Source: CALGKJ01 sp049322695 (GTDB lineage: Bacteria; Bacillota; Clostridia; Lutisporales; Lutisporaceae). Taken from it: a DNA stretch of 64,000 nucleotides. Numbering within the stretch: the stretch's first letter is position 1; each line of letters begins with the position of its first letter. Shown here piece by piece: positions 1-8,831 of this stretch. The notes below the pieces were generated by a model. It saw only the letters and a list, made by a program, of their open reading frames with translations. It ran no database searches and had not been told where the DNA came from. Made by a program: the position numbers and the translations under genes. The stretch spans positions 62,001 to 126,000 of the forward strand of contig JBMORW010000027.1 of assembly GCA_049322695.1 (NCBI GenBank), read 5' to 3'.

Positions 1-242
1 TCTATGTTGTCTACACCTACTCCGCCTCTTATAATAAGCTTCAGCCTGCCTGTCTCCAACGCTGCATCTATTATTGGCTGTCTTACCTTTGTAGCTGAAC
101 GAACTACTATTACATCAAAGTTTTTGATTTGCTCCTTAAGGTCTTCTACTTCATAAAACTGCTCAACCAGCTCGAAGCCCATACCCTTTAAAGCTTCGAC
201 AGCTGATTTTTCCATTCCGTCCGTTACAAGAATTCTTATCAT
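1..242 (-). CDS. serA: D-3-phosphoglycerate dehydrogenase, N-terminal part (runs off the window)
   Basis: Only the first 80 residues or so are present; the gene continues past the left edge. The reading frame starts MIRILVTDGMEKSAVEAL and reaches a RGGVGVDNID segment, the conserved substrate/dimer region of the N-terminal domain of D-3-phosphoglycerate dehydrogenases. The enzyme oxidises 3-phosphoglycerate to 3-phosphohydroxypyruvate, the first step of serine synthesis. It lies 13 bp downstream of a class V aminotransferase on the same strand, so the two probably form a serine operon. A related 2-hydroxyacid dehydrogenase is possible but less likely in this context. Confidence 0.85.
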   Translation of the reverse strand, partial: MIRILVTDGMEKSAVEALKGMGFELVEQFYEVEDLKEQIKNFDVIVVRSATKVRQPIIDAALETGRLKLIIRGGVGVDNI

Positions 243-255
243 CCAATTCAACCCC

Positions 256-1329
256 TTACAGTCCTAATATTTCATCAATATTCTTTAAAAGTTCCTTAAC
301 TTCATCAAGTGTGTAGTCAGCCATATGTGAAATTCTGAAGGTTACATCCTTAAGATCTCCATAACCGTTTGAAATCTCATAACCTCTGTTTCCAAGCTCC
401 TTGTTGAGGTCAGCAACACTGATTCCCTTGGTATTCTTTATAGTAGTCAGAGTATTTGAAAGGTACTTTTCATCTTCTACCAATAAAGCAAAATGCTTCC
501 TTGCCCAGCCGCGTACATATTCTGCCATTTCCTTATGACGTGCAAAACGATTTTGTATACCTTCTTCCAATATCCTGTCTAATTGATAATCCAGTGCAAA
601 CATATGTGATAAGGATGGAGTTGAAGGATATTGGTCATTCTTTTTAACATATTCATAAAGCTCAACCAAGTCGAAATACAAGCCTCTGAACTCTACCTGT
701 CTCGCTGCTTCTATAGCTCTTTCTGTTACTGAGCAAATTGACATACCTGCAGGCAAGCCAATGCACTTCTGAGTTGAAGTAATACATACATCTATGCCCC
801 ACTCATCAACTTTTATATCTGCACCTCCCATTGAGCTTACAGTATCAACAAGATAAAGCACCTCTGGATACTTTTTCTTGAGGAGTTCGCCTATTTCATC
901 ACAAGGATTCATGATACCTGCTGATGTTTCGTTATGAGTAACAGTGATAACATCATATTTCCCTGTAGCAAGAGCTTCGTCTACCATAGCTACAGTAGTC
1001 GGCTGGCCAGGTACTGAAGAGAATTTGTCTGCAGGAATTCCATTGGCCTTGGCCATCTTGAACCATCTGTCTCCGAAAGCACCTACAGAAAATACTGCAG
1101 CTCTTTTTCTTGTGCAGCTTCGGATAGCTGCCTCCATTAGACCGCTCCCGGAAGAAGTTGAAAGAATGATTGTGTTTTCAGTTTGAAAAACCTTCTTCAT
1201 TTTTTCAGAGATGCTTTTTTGCAGTGCGGATGCCTCCTTTGAACGATGACCTATCTGTGGAGTTGCCATCTTTTGAAGAACATCTTCACGAACGTCTACA
1301 GGACCTGGAATAAATAGTTTCTTATGCAT
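256..1329 (-). CDS. Class V aminotransferase, likely phosphoserine/serine-pyruvate type
   Basis: 357 residues, full length for the alanine-glyoxylate/serine-pyruvate aminotransferase branch of fold type I, class V. The N-terminus KLFIPGPVDV is the classic GPxxV opening. The PLP-binding lysine sits in STQKCIGLPAG near residue 190, preceded by a DTVSSMGG segment that contacts PLP. The start is preceded by AAGGAGGA. Lying directly upstream of serA, it most likely serves as the phosphoserine aminotransferase of an anaerobe that lacks classical SerC. The family is broad, so glyoxylate transamination remains possible. A promoter at 1427-1455 and a short leader hairpin precede it. Confidence 0.8.
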   Translation of the reverse strand: MHKKLFIPGPVDVREDVLQKMATPQIGHRSKEASALQKSISEKMKKVFQTENTIILSTSSGSGLMEAAIRSCTRKRAAVFSVGAFGDRWFKMAKANGIPADKFSSVPGQPTTVAMVDEALATGKYDVITVTHNETSAGIMNPCDEIGELLKKKYPEVLYLVDTVSSMGGADIKVDEWGIDVCITSTQKCIGLPAGMSICSVTERAIEAARQVEFRGLYFDLVELYEYVKKNDQYPSTPSLSHMFALDYQLDRILEEGIQNRFARHKEMAEYVRGWARKHFALLVEDEKYLSNTLTTIKNTKGISVADLNKELGNRGYEISNGYGDLKDVTFRISHMADYTLDEVKELLKNIDEILGL

Positions 1330-1350
1330 TCATTTTCCTCCTTGTTTTTT

Positions 1351-1384
1351 GAAGGTCCACCTTCCTACTGGTGGATTTGCCTTC
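1351..1384 (-). promoter_or_regulatory. Leader hairpin upstream of the aminotransferase
   Basis: The arms GAAGG..CCACC and GGTGG..CCTTC can pair around a short loop just upstream of the ribosome binding site. The leader from the predicted start point is under 100 nt, and no specifier stem or canonical T-box sequence is visible. It is recorded as a possible leader structure of unknown function, not as a T-box. Confidence 0.35.
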
Positions 1385-1426
1385 TTTATTTATTTTCTAA
1401 AATTTTATTTGAATCCTTACAAAAAT

Positions 1427-1455
1427 ATAATACCATTTACAAAAACTTCACTCAA
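1427..1455 (-). promoter_or_regulatory. Sigma-A type promoter of the aminotransferase-serA operon
   Basis: On the minus strand, TTGAGT is followed after exactly 17 nt by TATTAT. This is close to the sigma-A consensus and sits about 100 nt upstream of the aminotransferase start. No other good match lies closer. Confidence 0.55.
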
Positions 1456-1556
1456 CAGTTATATTAAAAAATTTTGCCTATTTATTACTCAGAAAAAATG
1501 ACTATATATGATACTTCCATATATAGCTTTCAACAATTTGTATGAAGAATTATTAT

Positions 1557-1601
1557 TATCTGATATAATATTATCTGATATAATATTATCTGTAGTATTA
1601 T
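1557..1601 (+). repeat. Three 15-bp tandem repeats ahead of the Nudix gene
   Basis: The unit tatctgatataatat occurs twice exactly and a third time in altered form (tatctgtagtattat). Each exact copy contains TATAAT, the -10 consensus, so the repeat places two potential -10 boxes 15 bp apart upstream of the Nudix gene. An open frame runs through it (repeating LSDII), but the downstream ribosome binding site shows it is untranslated leader. Confidence 0.75.
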
Positions 1602-1624
1602 TCTCAGAGATAAAGGAGTTTCCG

Positions 1625-2248
1625 ATGGACGAGTTTGCTAAAAAAATAAGGCTTCATAAGCCCGGTATTTGTAAAGAGAACATATATAATTATTTTTCAA
1701 TTTTGATTCCAATTATTCAAGCAAATACTAAAAAAACCGATTTATACGATTGCAGTCTGCTTTTTGAGGTAAGATCAAAAAGTCTGAACAGGCAGCCGGG
1801 AGAAATATGCTTCCCGGGAGGAAAAATCGAAAATCATGAAACCGGCATTGAGGCAGCAGTCCGCGAAACCTCAGAAGAGCTTATGCTGGAATCCACAAGT
1901 ATTAATGTCATAGGTGAGCTTGATACAATAGTCACTCCCTTTAATACAATTATCTCGACCTATGTCGGGATAGTTGAGGAATATGAGTATACATTCAACA
2001 GCTGCGAAGTTCAGGAAATTTTTAGTGTTCCTGTAAAGCATTTCATAGAGACCAAGCCCTTATGCAGCAATGTAAAGGTTATAATGAAGCCGGGATTTGA
2101 CTTTCCTTACCACCTCATACAAAATGGTGTAAACTATTCATGGGCTGAGGGTATATATCCTGTTTATTTCTATAAATATGAAAACAGGATTATATGGGGT
2201 ATTACGGCACGCATAATTTACAGCTTAGTTGAGATATTGAAAAGCTGA
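1625..2248 (+). CDS. Nudix hydrolase, CoA pyrophosphatase-like
   Basis: 207 residues starting at MDEFAKKIRL, with AAAGGAG 7 nt upstream; an earlier in-frame start at 1508 would translate the tandem repeat and has no ribosome binding site. The Nudix box is complete: GG..E near GGKIENHETG, then REXXEE within AAVRETSEELML. Just before it, RSKSLNRQPGEICFPGG matches the signature of the CoA/acyl-CoA pyrophosphatase (NudL/YeaB) branch. Such enzymes split coenzyme A derivatives into phosphopantetheine and adenosine 3',5'-diphosphate. Substrate cannot be proven from sequence. It stands alone, with the GGDEF-EAL gene following 52 bp later. Confidence 0.8.
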   Translation: MDEFAKKIRLHKPGICKENIYNYFSILIPIIQANTKKTDLYDCSLLFEVRSKSLNRQPGEICFPGGKIENHETGIEAAVRETSEELMLESTSINVIGELDTIVTPFNTIISTYVGIVEEYEYTFNSCEVQEIFSVPVKHFIETKPLCSNVKVIMKPGFDFPYHLIQNGVNYSWAEGIYPVYFYKYENRIIWGITARIIYSLVEILKS

Positions 2249-2300
2249 GTATATTACTGCTATAGACTGCTCATTTTACTATTTTTTAGGGGGTTAGCGC

Positions 2301-4403
2301 ATGCAAGCCAATTTTAAACGTTTTGTTAAATACATACAAAGCCTTTTCCTAAAAAATGAATCTGATATTCGTTCCAGAATGATGCCATATAGGATAACAT
2401 TTATATATGCAGCAGCTGGTTGTCTATGGATTCTTTTTTCTGACATACTTTTAGATGTACTTATTGACGACATGACAACCATCACAAGGCTTCAGACCTA
2501 TAAGGGGTGGTTTTATGTTCTTGCAACCTCTGTCCTTATATTCTATATGACCCATAGAGATGTGAAGAAGCTGGATCATGCCAATTCTAAACTGCAGCAG
2601 GGCAATAAAATGCTGGAGGAAGCAAACAACAGCCTTACCAGTACAAAGGCTGAGCTTGATAATCAGCTAAAAAAACTTAATGAAAGCGAAGAATTACTGA
2701 AGGCTTCAGAAGAGAGGTATCGACTTGCACTGGAAGGCTCAAACGATGGGATTTGGGATTGGGATATAATTAACGATGAAATATTTCTCTCTGACCGCTT
2801 CAAGGATACTCTGGGTATTACATATTCAAAATCAGTAAGCAGCCTGAAAAGCTGGTTTAGCTATGTCCACCCTGAGGATGTCGGGCAGCTTAAGGAAGCA
2901 CTAAAAAAATGCATTACAGGTATATCCGACCAACTTTTTCACAAATTCAGGATAATATCGGGCGGTGGTGAGACCATATGGGTACTTGGCAGAGGAAAGG
3001 TTATAAGAAATAAAGACAATACTCCTGTAAGAATGGCCGGCTCCCTTACTAACATAAGCAGCCAAGTGGAAGCTGAAGAAAGAATAAGGAATCTTGCCTA
3101 CTATGACAGGCTCACAGCGCTTCCAAACCGGGAGTATTTTATGGAATATCTGTGTGTTGAAATAAATAAAATAGAGCTGGCAGAAAATGAACTAACCGAT
3201 GATGAGTTCTCCAAGCTTGCAATTATGTATCTCGATTTGGATAATTTCAAATCTATAAATGACACCTATGGCCATACAGTAGGAGATATGTTGATAGCAG
3301 CAGTTGGCGGCAGACTTATATCCGTACTTGACAGAAACGACTTCCTGTCAAGATTCAGCGGTGATGAGTTCATGATACTTTTAAGGAATTTTAATAGCTT
3401 TGATGATATAGAAAAGTTCGCTCAAAAAATAATAAATATACTCAAGCAGCCTATTTTTATCGGTGATTATGAGCTATATATGACCGGCAGCATAGGTATT
3501 GCAGTCTATCCCAATGATGGGTCCGATGTATATGAGCTTGTAAGAAATGCAGATACAGCTATGTATGAGGCAAAAGCCAAAGGTAAAAACGACTACAGAT
3601 TCTACAGTAGGGAAATGAATATCAAGCTGGCAGAACGTCTTGAGACAGAAAATATTTTGCGCCAGGCAATCTATAATAATGAATTCAGTCTTCACTACCA
3701 GCCTCAGATATGTGCCAGAACAGGGAAAGTTGTAGGTATGGAAGCCTTAATCAGGTGGTATAATCCCGAGAAGGGCTATATACCCCCTGCAAAATTCATT
3801 TCTATTGCAGAAGAATCAGGTCTGATTATCCCTATTGGAAGCTGGGTATTGGATGCAGTCTGCAGCTTCGCTGATACTATCAACAAAGCCTTTCCGCAGG
3901 AAATAGGCATTGCAATCAATATATCCGCAAAGCAGTTTAGAAGTAAAAATCTGCTGGATACTATTGTAAATGCGACGAAGAAGTACAATATTAAGCCTCA
4001 GCAGCTGGAAATAGAAATAACTGAAAGTACTGCCATAGATGATATAGATTATACGATAAAGACAATACAGCAGCTCCGTGACATGGGCTTTAGAATCACA
4101 ATTGACGATTTTGGAACAGGATATTCTTCATTGAACTATATCAAAATGTTTCCTATTAACGGCTTGAAAATGGATATGTCCTTTGTCCGCGATATTACAC
4201 ATGACAAAAAAGTTCAAGCAATAGCAAAGACAATATTGAGTCTTGCTCACGATCTTAATTTAGTTGTAACAGCTGAAGGTGTAGAAACCGAGGAGCAGTA
4301 TAATTGGCTTAGAGAACAGAAATGTGACATAATTCAAGGCTACTTTTTCAGTAAGCCTCTTCCCCAAAATGAAATAAACAGCTTTTTAAAGAGCAGGCAG
4401 TAA
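2301..4403 (+). CDS. Membrane PAS-GGDEF-EAL cyclic-di-GMP protein
   Basis: 700 residues. Two membrane segments (about 32-50 and 70-85) are followed by a coiled coil (88-140), a PAS domain (about 137-262), a GGDEF domain (about 264-435) and an EAL domain (about 440-695). The cyclase signature reads SGDEF rather than GGDEF, a variant found in active enzymes. The EAL domain keeps EALIRW, ITESTAI, IDDFGTGYSSL and GYFFSKP, so the phosphodiesterase is probably intact. It would make and/or break c-di-GMP at the membrane in response to a PAS-sensed signal. Net direction cannot be told from sequence. The start has an AGGGGG-type ribosome binding site, and a terminator hairpin covers the stop codon. 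Confidence 0.88.
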   Translation: MQANFKRFVKYIQSLFLKNESDIRSRMMPYRITFIYAAAGCLWILFSDILLDVLIDDMTTITRLQTYKGWFYVLATSVLIFYMTHRDVKKLDHANSKLQQGNKMLEEANNSLTSTKAELDNQLKKLNESEELLKASEERYRLALEGSNDGIWDWDIINDEIFLSDRFKDTLGITYSKSVSSLKSWFSYVHPEDVGQLKEALKKCITGISDQLFHKFRIISGGGETIWVLGRGKVIRNKDNTPVRMAGSLTNISSQVEAEERIRNLAYYDRLTALPNREYFMEYLCVEINKIELAENELTDDEFSKLAIMYLDLDNFKSINDTYGHTVGDMLIAAVGGRLISVLDRNDFLSRFSGDEFMILLRNFNSFDDIEKFAQKIINILKQPIFIGDYELYMTGSIGIAVYPNDGSDVYELVRNADTAMYEAKAKGKNDYRFYSREMNIKLAERLETENILRQAIYNNEFSLHYQPQICARTGKVVGMEALIRWYNPEKGYIPPAKFISIAEESGLIIPIGSWVLDAVCSFADTINKAFPQEIGIAINISAKQFRSKNLLDTIVNATKKYNIKPQQLEIEITESTAIDDIDYTIKTIQQLRDMGFRITIDDFGTGYSSLNYIKMFPINGLKMDMSFVRDITHDKKVQAIAKTILSLAHDLNLVVTAEGVETEEQYNWLREQKCDIIQGYFFSKPLPQNEINSFLKSRQ

Positions 4404-4416
4404 TCTCTGCCTGCTT
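4394..4416 (+). terminator. Terminator overlapping the GGDEF-EAL stop codon
   Basis: GCAGGCAG-TAATCT-CTGCCTGC followed by TTTC. The loop contains the TAA stop. It separates this gene from the convergent yyaL-type gene, whose stop codon lies immediately to the right. Confidence 0.6.
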
Positions 4417-6483
4417 TCAGCTTCTAAGGAGTTCGGTAAATCTGCTTATGTCATTTGTCGGAGACTGGCAAGCATAGTTTCTGCATACATATGCCGTTGC
4501 CTTATCATCTACAGTCTTATAATTCTCTATATATGGAACAAGCTGCTTTAATTCGGAATGTTCTTCCGAGTAGAAAAGTGATACTGCAAAGGGTATGTAT
4601 TCTTCGTTCATGGCCTGAATCATTTTATCTATCTCATTGGTTTTTGCCTTATCTATAAGGATAATCTCCCTGGTTCCTGACACCATTATCAGAAATGAAA
4701 GCATACAGAATGAATATCCGGCGGGATAGTCAGCTATAGCTTTTCCAAAGGCTCTAAAAATCTGTCCGGCCTTTTGTTCAAGCTCAAACTCACCTGTCAG
4801 ACGCGCCAGTCTTATCAGGTTAAATGCCGCTGCAGAATTCCCTGATGGAACTGCCCCGTCATAGATTTCCTTCGGTCTTGAAATCAACTCTTCACTGTCA
4901 TGCCCATACATGTATAAGCCTCCTTGCTTATCATCCCAGAACAAGCTGAGAAGCTCTTTATTGAGTTTCAAAGCCTTTTCCAAGTATTCTGGCTTATAGG
5001 TGGCTTCATATAATTCAATCAAGCCCCATATGAGAAATACATAATCATCAGCATAACCCTTATATGCTGTCTCTCCATCACGATATCTGGCCATCAGCCT
5101 TCCAGTATGATCAAACATATTGAAATATAAAAAGCTTGCTGCCTTTTCCGCTGTACTTACATACTCTTTTTTATTTAGCACTCTTCCACCAAAGGCCATA
5201 GCAGCTATCATCAGTCCGTTCCAGGAAGTCAGTATCTTGTCATCCTTAAAGGGGTGAATCCTCTTCTCTCTGTAGTAAAACAGCTTTTTACGGCATCTCT
5301 CCGCAAAAGCCATATCCTCAGCAGACAATGACATTCTTATTAAATTAGGTATACTTTTTCCCTCAAAATTGCCTTTTTCAGTAATATCGTACATTTCACA
5401 GTACCTGAGTCCATCCTCCTGTCCAAGAACTGATATTACTTCCTCAACAGTCCACACATAGAATTTCCCCTCTACACCTTCCGAATCAGCATCCTCTGCA
5501 GAGTAGAAGCCTCCGTCGGGAGAAGTCATGTCTCTTATAATGTACTCAAATATTTGCTCAGCTGCATCTGCATACTTTTTACTTCCTGCTGCCTGATACG
5601 TCTCCATATAAGCCATAGCTAAAAGTGCATTATCATAAAGCATCTTTTCAAAGTGAGGCACCAGCCATTTTCTATCCGTTGAATACCTTGAAAAGCCAAA
5701 GCCTATATGGTCGTATATGCCCCCTTTATACATACAGTCGAGTGTTTTCACAACCATTTTCAGCGCATCATTATTTCCTTTTGCTTTCCAGTATCTTAAT
5801 AGGAATAGCAGATTATGAGGTGAAGGGAACTTAGGTGCACTTCCAAAGCCACCGTAGCGTTCATCAAAGCTGTTCAAAAAGCTTTGATAGCACCTTTCTG
5901 CATCCTTCATGGAAAGCTCGCCCTCAGAGCTTTCTCCCTCATCATTAATATGCTTTATTATTTGCTCAGAGGATTCAAGAAGAGTATCTCTTTCATTCTT
6001 CCATGCATCTTCGACCTTCCCCAGAATATCCATGATACCCGGATAGCCCATTCTGGCATCCTTGGGAAAGTATGTTCCTGCAAAAAAAGGCTTCTTGTCA
6101 GGAGTCATTATGATTGTCAGTGGCCAGCCTCCATGCCCAGTAAGCGCCTGGCATACACTCATGTATATATGATCCACATCAGGCCTTTCTTCTCTGTCAA
6201 CCTTAATCGCGATGAAGCTTTTATTGAGTATCCTTGCCACCTCTTCATCCTCGAAGGATTCACGTTCCATAACATGGCACCAATGACAAGTGGAATAACC
6301 TATTGAGAGAAATATTGGTTTGTCTTCTGCCACAGCCCTTGAAAATGCTTCCCCACCCCATGGGTACCAATCTACTGGATTGTGCGCATGCTGGAGTAGA
6401 TATGGAGATTTTTCTTGGCCTAACCGATTTGTTACTCTCAAATTTTGTGTTATAGTATCACCTTCTTTCATCATAAATTTCAT
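4417..6483 (-). CDS. YyaL-type thioredoxin-fold protein (DUF255, SPATA20 family)
   Basis: 688 residues, the usual length of the family. The N-terminal thioredoxin-like domain starts with the conserved NRLGQEKSPYLLQHAHNPVDW and has GYSTCHWCHVM (Cys66, Cys69). The rest is an (alpha/alpha)6-barrel similar to glycosidase/epimerase folds, with PHFEKMLYDNALL and SWNGLMIAA motifs. The family's biochemical function is not established. The start is uncertain: the first ATG has a poor ribosome binding site and two more ATGs follow within five codons. A 41-bp relic of this gene's 5' end recurs at 7641-7681. Confidence 0.85.
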   Translation of the reverse strand: MKFMMKEGDTITQNLRVTNRLGQEKSPYLLQHAHNPVDWYPWGGEAFSRAVAEDKPIFLSIGYSTCHWCHVMERESFEDEEVARILNKSFIAIKVDREERPDVDHIYMSVCQALTGHGGWPLTIIMTPDKKPFFAGTYFPKDARMGYPGIMDILGKVEDAWKNERDTLLESSEQIIKHINDEGESSEGELSMKDAERCYQSFLNSFDERYGGFGSAPKFPSPHNLLFLLRYWKAKGNNDALKMVVKTLDCMYKGGIYDHIGFGFSRYSTDRKWLVPHFEKMLYDNALLAMAYMETYQAAGSKKYADAAEQIFEYIIRDMTSPDGGFYSAEDADSEGVEGKFYVWTVEEVISVLGQEDGLRYCEMYDITEKGNFEGKSIPNLIRMSLSAEDMAFAERCRKKLFYYREKRIHPFKDDKILTSWNGLMIAAMAFGGRVLNKKEYVSTAEKAASFLYFNMFDHTGRLMARYRDGETAYKGYADDYVFLIWGLIELYEATYKPEYLEKALKLNKELLSLFWDDKQGGLYMYGHDSEELISRPKEIYDGAVPSGNSAAAFNLIRLARLTGEFELEQKAGQIFRAFGKAIADYPAGYSFCMLSFLIMVSGTREIILIDKAKTNEIDKMIQAMNEEYIPFAVSLFYSEEHSELKQLVPYIENYKTVDDKATAYVCRNYACQSPTNDISRFTELLRS

Positions 6484-6497
6484 ATTAATAATAGAGT

Positions 6498-7505
6498 TTA
6501 CACATTAACTAGTTCCCTATGCTCTATTACTTGAGGAGGCTGTTCCATCCACTTGTTTTCAATTAAGATATCCAGGGCATCTTCAGAAAACTTAGCGGTT
6601 TCCATCATAGAACCAGAAAAATATGCCTGAAGATCATGTCTCATTGAATTAGCGAAACTATTACCCTCATATATCAAGCCTGCTTGTAATATCAGTAACG
6701 TATGATACAGCATGAGCTTATCAGAAAACGGTGCAACAGTTGAGTCTGTAACAAATGAATCAGAAGTAGAGGGAATGGGTATATGTTCATCTATCAAAAA
6801 CTGGCTTAAGTCTTTAACCCTCTTCCACGCAAGGTCTCTTCCCCTAAGCAAATAATTACTGAGTTTTTTTGAGTGTGCAACTTGACTAAAACCAGTAGCA
6901 AGTGCTCCGCTGATAATATTCAGTCTTAAATTTGCAAAAACCCCAGTTATCTCTCTCGCCAATATGTTCCTTCCCTTTCCAAACCAGCCAGCAGAGAAGA
7001 AGTCCTGCTTATCAATAAAGTCGATGTCTTTTAAAATTTCAACTCTTGGTGACTTTATATAAAGACCTTGCTGTTGTAATGCATCTACTGTCAGATTAAG
7101 CAGTTCAATATATTCTTGTATGCATTTTGAAAAGAAATCACGAATATCAGCACGAGAAATATGGTTTAATATCACTGTATAGTTGTTCATACCCATCTGT
7201 GTAGTACTTATTAAGTAAAATAGATAAAACGGGTCTGTATATAATTTGGGGGCTTTCATATCAATATCATCTTCGCCAAAGCCTTTAGGTATCGGTAGCC
7301 CTTCCTGATTAAATTTCTCCGTAATAACCTGTATATGACTATTAGATATATCAAGAGCACGTTGAAGTATATGACGTATTTCTTCGTCATGAAGTGTATT
7401 CAAAAAGTGTTTTAAAGTACATATTGCTAAAGAATCATTCATATAAGTATCCCAAAGTCCTGAAACTTCTGTTGACACTAAGTCCAGCTTTTGTTTGTCC
7501 TGCAT
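6498..7505 (-). CDS. DUF3231 family protein
   Basis: 335 residues, made of two similar all-helical halves, as in DUF3231 proteins of bacilli and clostridia. These are thought to have a ferritin-like four-helix arrangement and are common in spore-formers. Recognisable stretches are ESHIQVI-like helices, TQMGMNNYTVILNHISRADI and GFSQVAHSK. No signal peptide or membrane segment. It ends 14 bp before the yyaL-type gene on the same strand and may be co-transcribed with it. Its function is unknown. Confidence 0.7.
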   Translation of the reverse strand: MQDKQKLDLVSTEVSGLWDTYMNDSLAICTLKHFLNTLHDEEIRHILQRALDISNSHIQVITEKFNQEGLPIPKGFGEDDIDMKAPKLYTDPFYLFYLISTTQMGMNNYTVILNHISRADIRDFFSKCIQEYIELLNLTVDALQQQGLYIKSPRVEILKDIDFIDKQDFFSAGWFGKGRNILAREITGVFANLRLNIISGALATGFSQVAHSKKLSNYLLRGRDLAWKRVKDLSQFLIDEHIPIPSTSDSFVTDSTVAPFSDKLMLYHTLLILQAGLIYEGNSFANSMRHDLQAYFSGSMMETAKFSEDALDILIENKWMEQPPQVIEHRELVNV

Positions 7506-7640
7506 ATAAATTTGCTCCTTCCTATAGTTTCATTCTAATTAGTTATTCCCAACCCTGATAATAATATGTATTTGATTAAGCTTAAGCTATAAACCTATAT
7601 TCATAGAAAGTTATATGCTTTAGTAATGAATAAGTCGACA

Positions 7641-7681
7641 GGATTATGCGCATGCTGGAGTAGATATTGAGATTTTTCTTG
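7641..7681 (-). pseudogene. Relic of the 5' part of a yyaL-type gene
   Basis: This 41-nt segment matches 6377-6417, inside the yyaL-type gene, with two differences. The source encodes the EKSPYLLQHAHNP region. Here no open frame continues on either side. It is a leftover of a second copy, separated from the intact gene by the DUF3231 gene. The 7506-7898 intergenic region otherwise holds only the hairpin at 7792-7812 and AT-rich sequence. Confidence 0.7.
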
Positions 7682-7791
7682 TTTAGTTTGTTGCTGTACT
7701 TGTGCTTTTTTTCCATTGATATACAATCACTTCCAATCAATATATTTATCATTATTATCTGAAAGTGATGGAATTGTATGCAAACATATTA

Positions 7792-7812
7792 GGGGACAAG
7801 GTGCTTGTCCCC
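7792..7812. terminator. GGGGACAAG inverted repeat hairpin
   Basis: A perfect 9-bp stem, GGGGACAAG-GTG-CTTGTCCCC, with a short T-stretch after it on the plus strand. It could be a weak terminator or a dispersed palindromic element; it ends no recognised gene. Confidence 0.45.
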
Positions 7813-7898
7813 TTTATCCACTTTGGTTTTTTCTTAACTATTAATATTTCTTATCACAATGGTAATAATAGCATTATTCATTGTTTGGAGGTTATTCT

Positions 7899-8336
7899 AT
7901 GCCATGGGTTATATCTTTTATAGTATCTTGGCTTGTTTTTATGCTATTAGTAGATAAATCTAAGCTTAAATTAAATATATATGGCGGAATAATAACTCTG
8001 ACACTGGCTACAATCGTCGACTGGGGTGGACAACGTTTGGGATTGTATGAATTCTATAATCCCATAATACTTTGGTTTGGCTGTTCAATATTTTATAAAT
8101 TTGGTCCCATTTTTACCATGGGAATTCTATTTGCTCAATCAGTACCAAAAAAAAGATATCTACAAGTCTTAAACATATTTGTATTTACACTGCTGTATAT
8201 TTCTGAAGAATATACGATTATTTCTGTTGGTGCGGCAAAATATATTCATTGGCACATAATTGGAAGTATTTTGGTAAACATACTAGCCTTCACTTCACTT
8301 ACCTGGTTTACAAATACTTTTTTGAGAAGAGCATGA
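7899..8336 (+). CDS. Small integral membrane protein, CBO0543-like
   Basis: 145 residues with four to five hydrophobic helices and almost no soluble part. The start at MPWVISFIVSW is chosen because TTGGAGG lies 7 nt upstream; the longer frame would need a TTG that overlaps this site. The protein resembles the CBO0543 family of clostridial and bacillar membrane proteins (VDWGGQRLGLYEF and WHIIGSILVN regions). That family has no known function. It stands alone between intergenic gaps. Confidence 0.65.
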   Translation: MPWVISFIVSWLVFMLLVDKSKLKLNIYGGIITLTLATIVDWGGQRLGLYEFYNPIILWFGCSIFYKFGPIFTMGILFAQSVPKKRYLQVLNIFVFTLLYISEEYTIISVGAAKYIHWHIIGSILVNILAFTSLTWFTNTFLRRA

Positions 8337-8363
8337 TTATATCTTTATATAACTAAGCATACG

Positions 8364-8385
8364 TATATTTAAACGCTTAAATATA
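8364..8385. promoter_or_regulatory. 22-bp AT-rich palindrome upstream of the copper-protein gene
   Basis: TATATTTAA-ACGC-TTAAATATA is a perfect inverted repeat ending 36 bp before the start of the cysteine-rich gene. It could be an operator. It does not resemble the GC-containing CsoR or CopY boxes. Confidence 0.4.
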
Positions 8386-8421
8386 AACAATAATAATATC
8401 ATGTTACAAGGAGGAATAATA

Positions 8422-8769
8422 ATGGGTGTAGTAACAATGGTAACAAATGCTTTCCAGGCATGTATAGATTCATGCAACAAGTGCGCTCAAGCCTGCTATG
8501 AGTGCTTTGAAGCATGTATCAATGAGCCTGATCTCAATGCAAGAAGAAACTGTGTTAAGATGCTTGTAGAATGTGCCAAAATGTGTGAAATGTCTACAGC
8601 ACTTATGTCCATGAATGCACGCTTTGCAAAGGAACACTGCAAAATGTGTGCCACAATATGTGACGCATGTGCCAAGGAATGCGACATGTTCAAGGATGAG
8701 CACTGCCAGAAGTGCGCAGATGTATGCCGCATGTGTGCGGATGAATGCAGAAATATGGCTAATATGTAA
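8422..8769 (+). CDS. Cysteine-rich four-helix copper-binding protein (DUF326/Csp-like)
   Basis: 115 residues from MGVVTMVTNAFQ, with AAGGAGG 8 nt upstream. The earlier ATG at 8401 overlaps the ribosome binding site. The protein carries 19 cysteines, mostly in CxxC and CxxxC spacings (CIDSCNKCAQACYECFEAC and CQKCADVCRMCADEC). This is the pattern of cytosolic copper-storage proteins of the Csp3/DUF326 family, where cysteines line the core of a four-helix bundle and bind many Cu(I) ions. No export signal is present, so it should act in the cytosol or within the spore. It faces the spore-coat pair that follows, with a shared terminator between them. Confidence 0.85.
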   Translation: MGVVTMVTNAFQACIDSCNKCAQACYECFEACINEPDLNARRNCVKMLVECAKMCEMSTALMSMNARFAKEHCKMCATICDACAKECDMFKDEHCQKCADVCRMCADECRNMANM

Positions 8770-8775
8770 AAAATG

Positions 8776-8814
8776 AAACAGCGATGTCAATTAGATAGAC
8801 ATCGCTGTTTTCTC
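8776..8814. terminator. Bidirectional terminator
   Basis: AAACAGCGATGTC and GACATCGCTGTTT form a 13-bp stem, T-rich on both sides. It separates the copper protein gene from the convergent cotF-type gene. Confidence 0.8.
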
Positions 8815-8831
8815 TTCAGCTGTATGATTGC

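Noticed and set aside
1330..1455. Possible T-box upstream of the aminotransferase (GGTGGACC word and hairpin)
   Set aside because: The leader is too short for stem I, there is no specifier loop, and the T-box sequence is not matched.
7881..7898. TTG start of the CBO0543-like membrane protein
   Set aside because: It overlaps the TTGGAGG ribosome binding site of the ATG at 7899.
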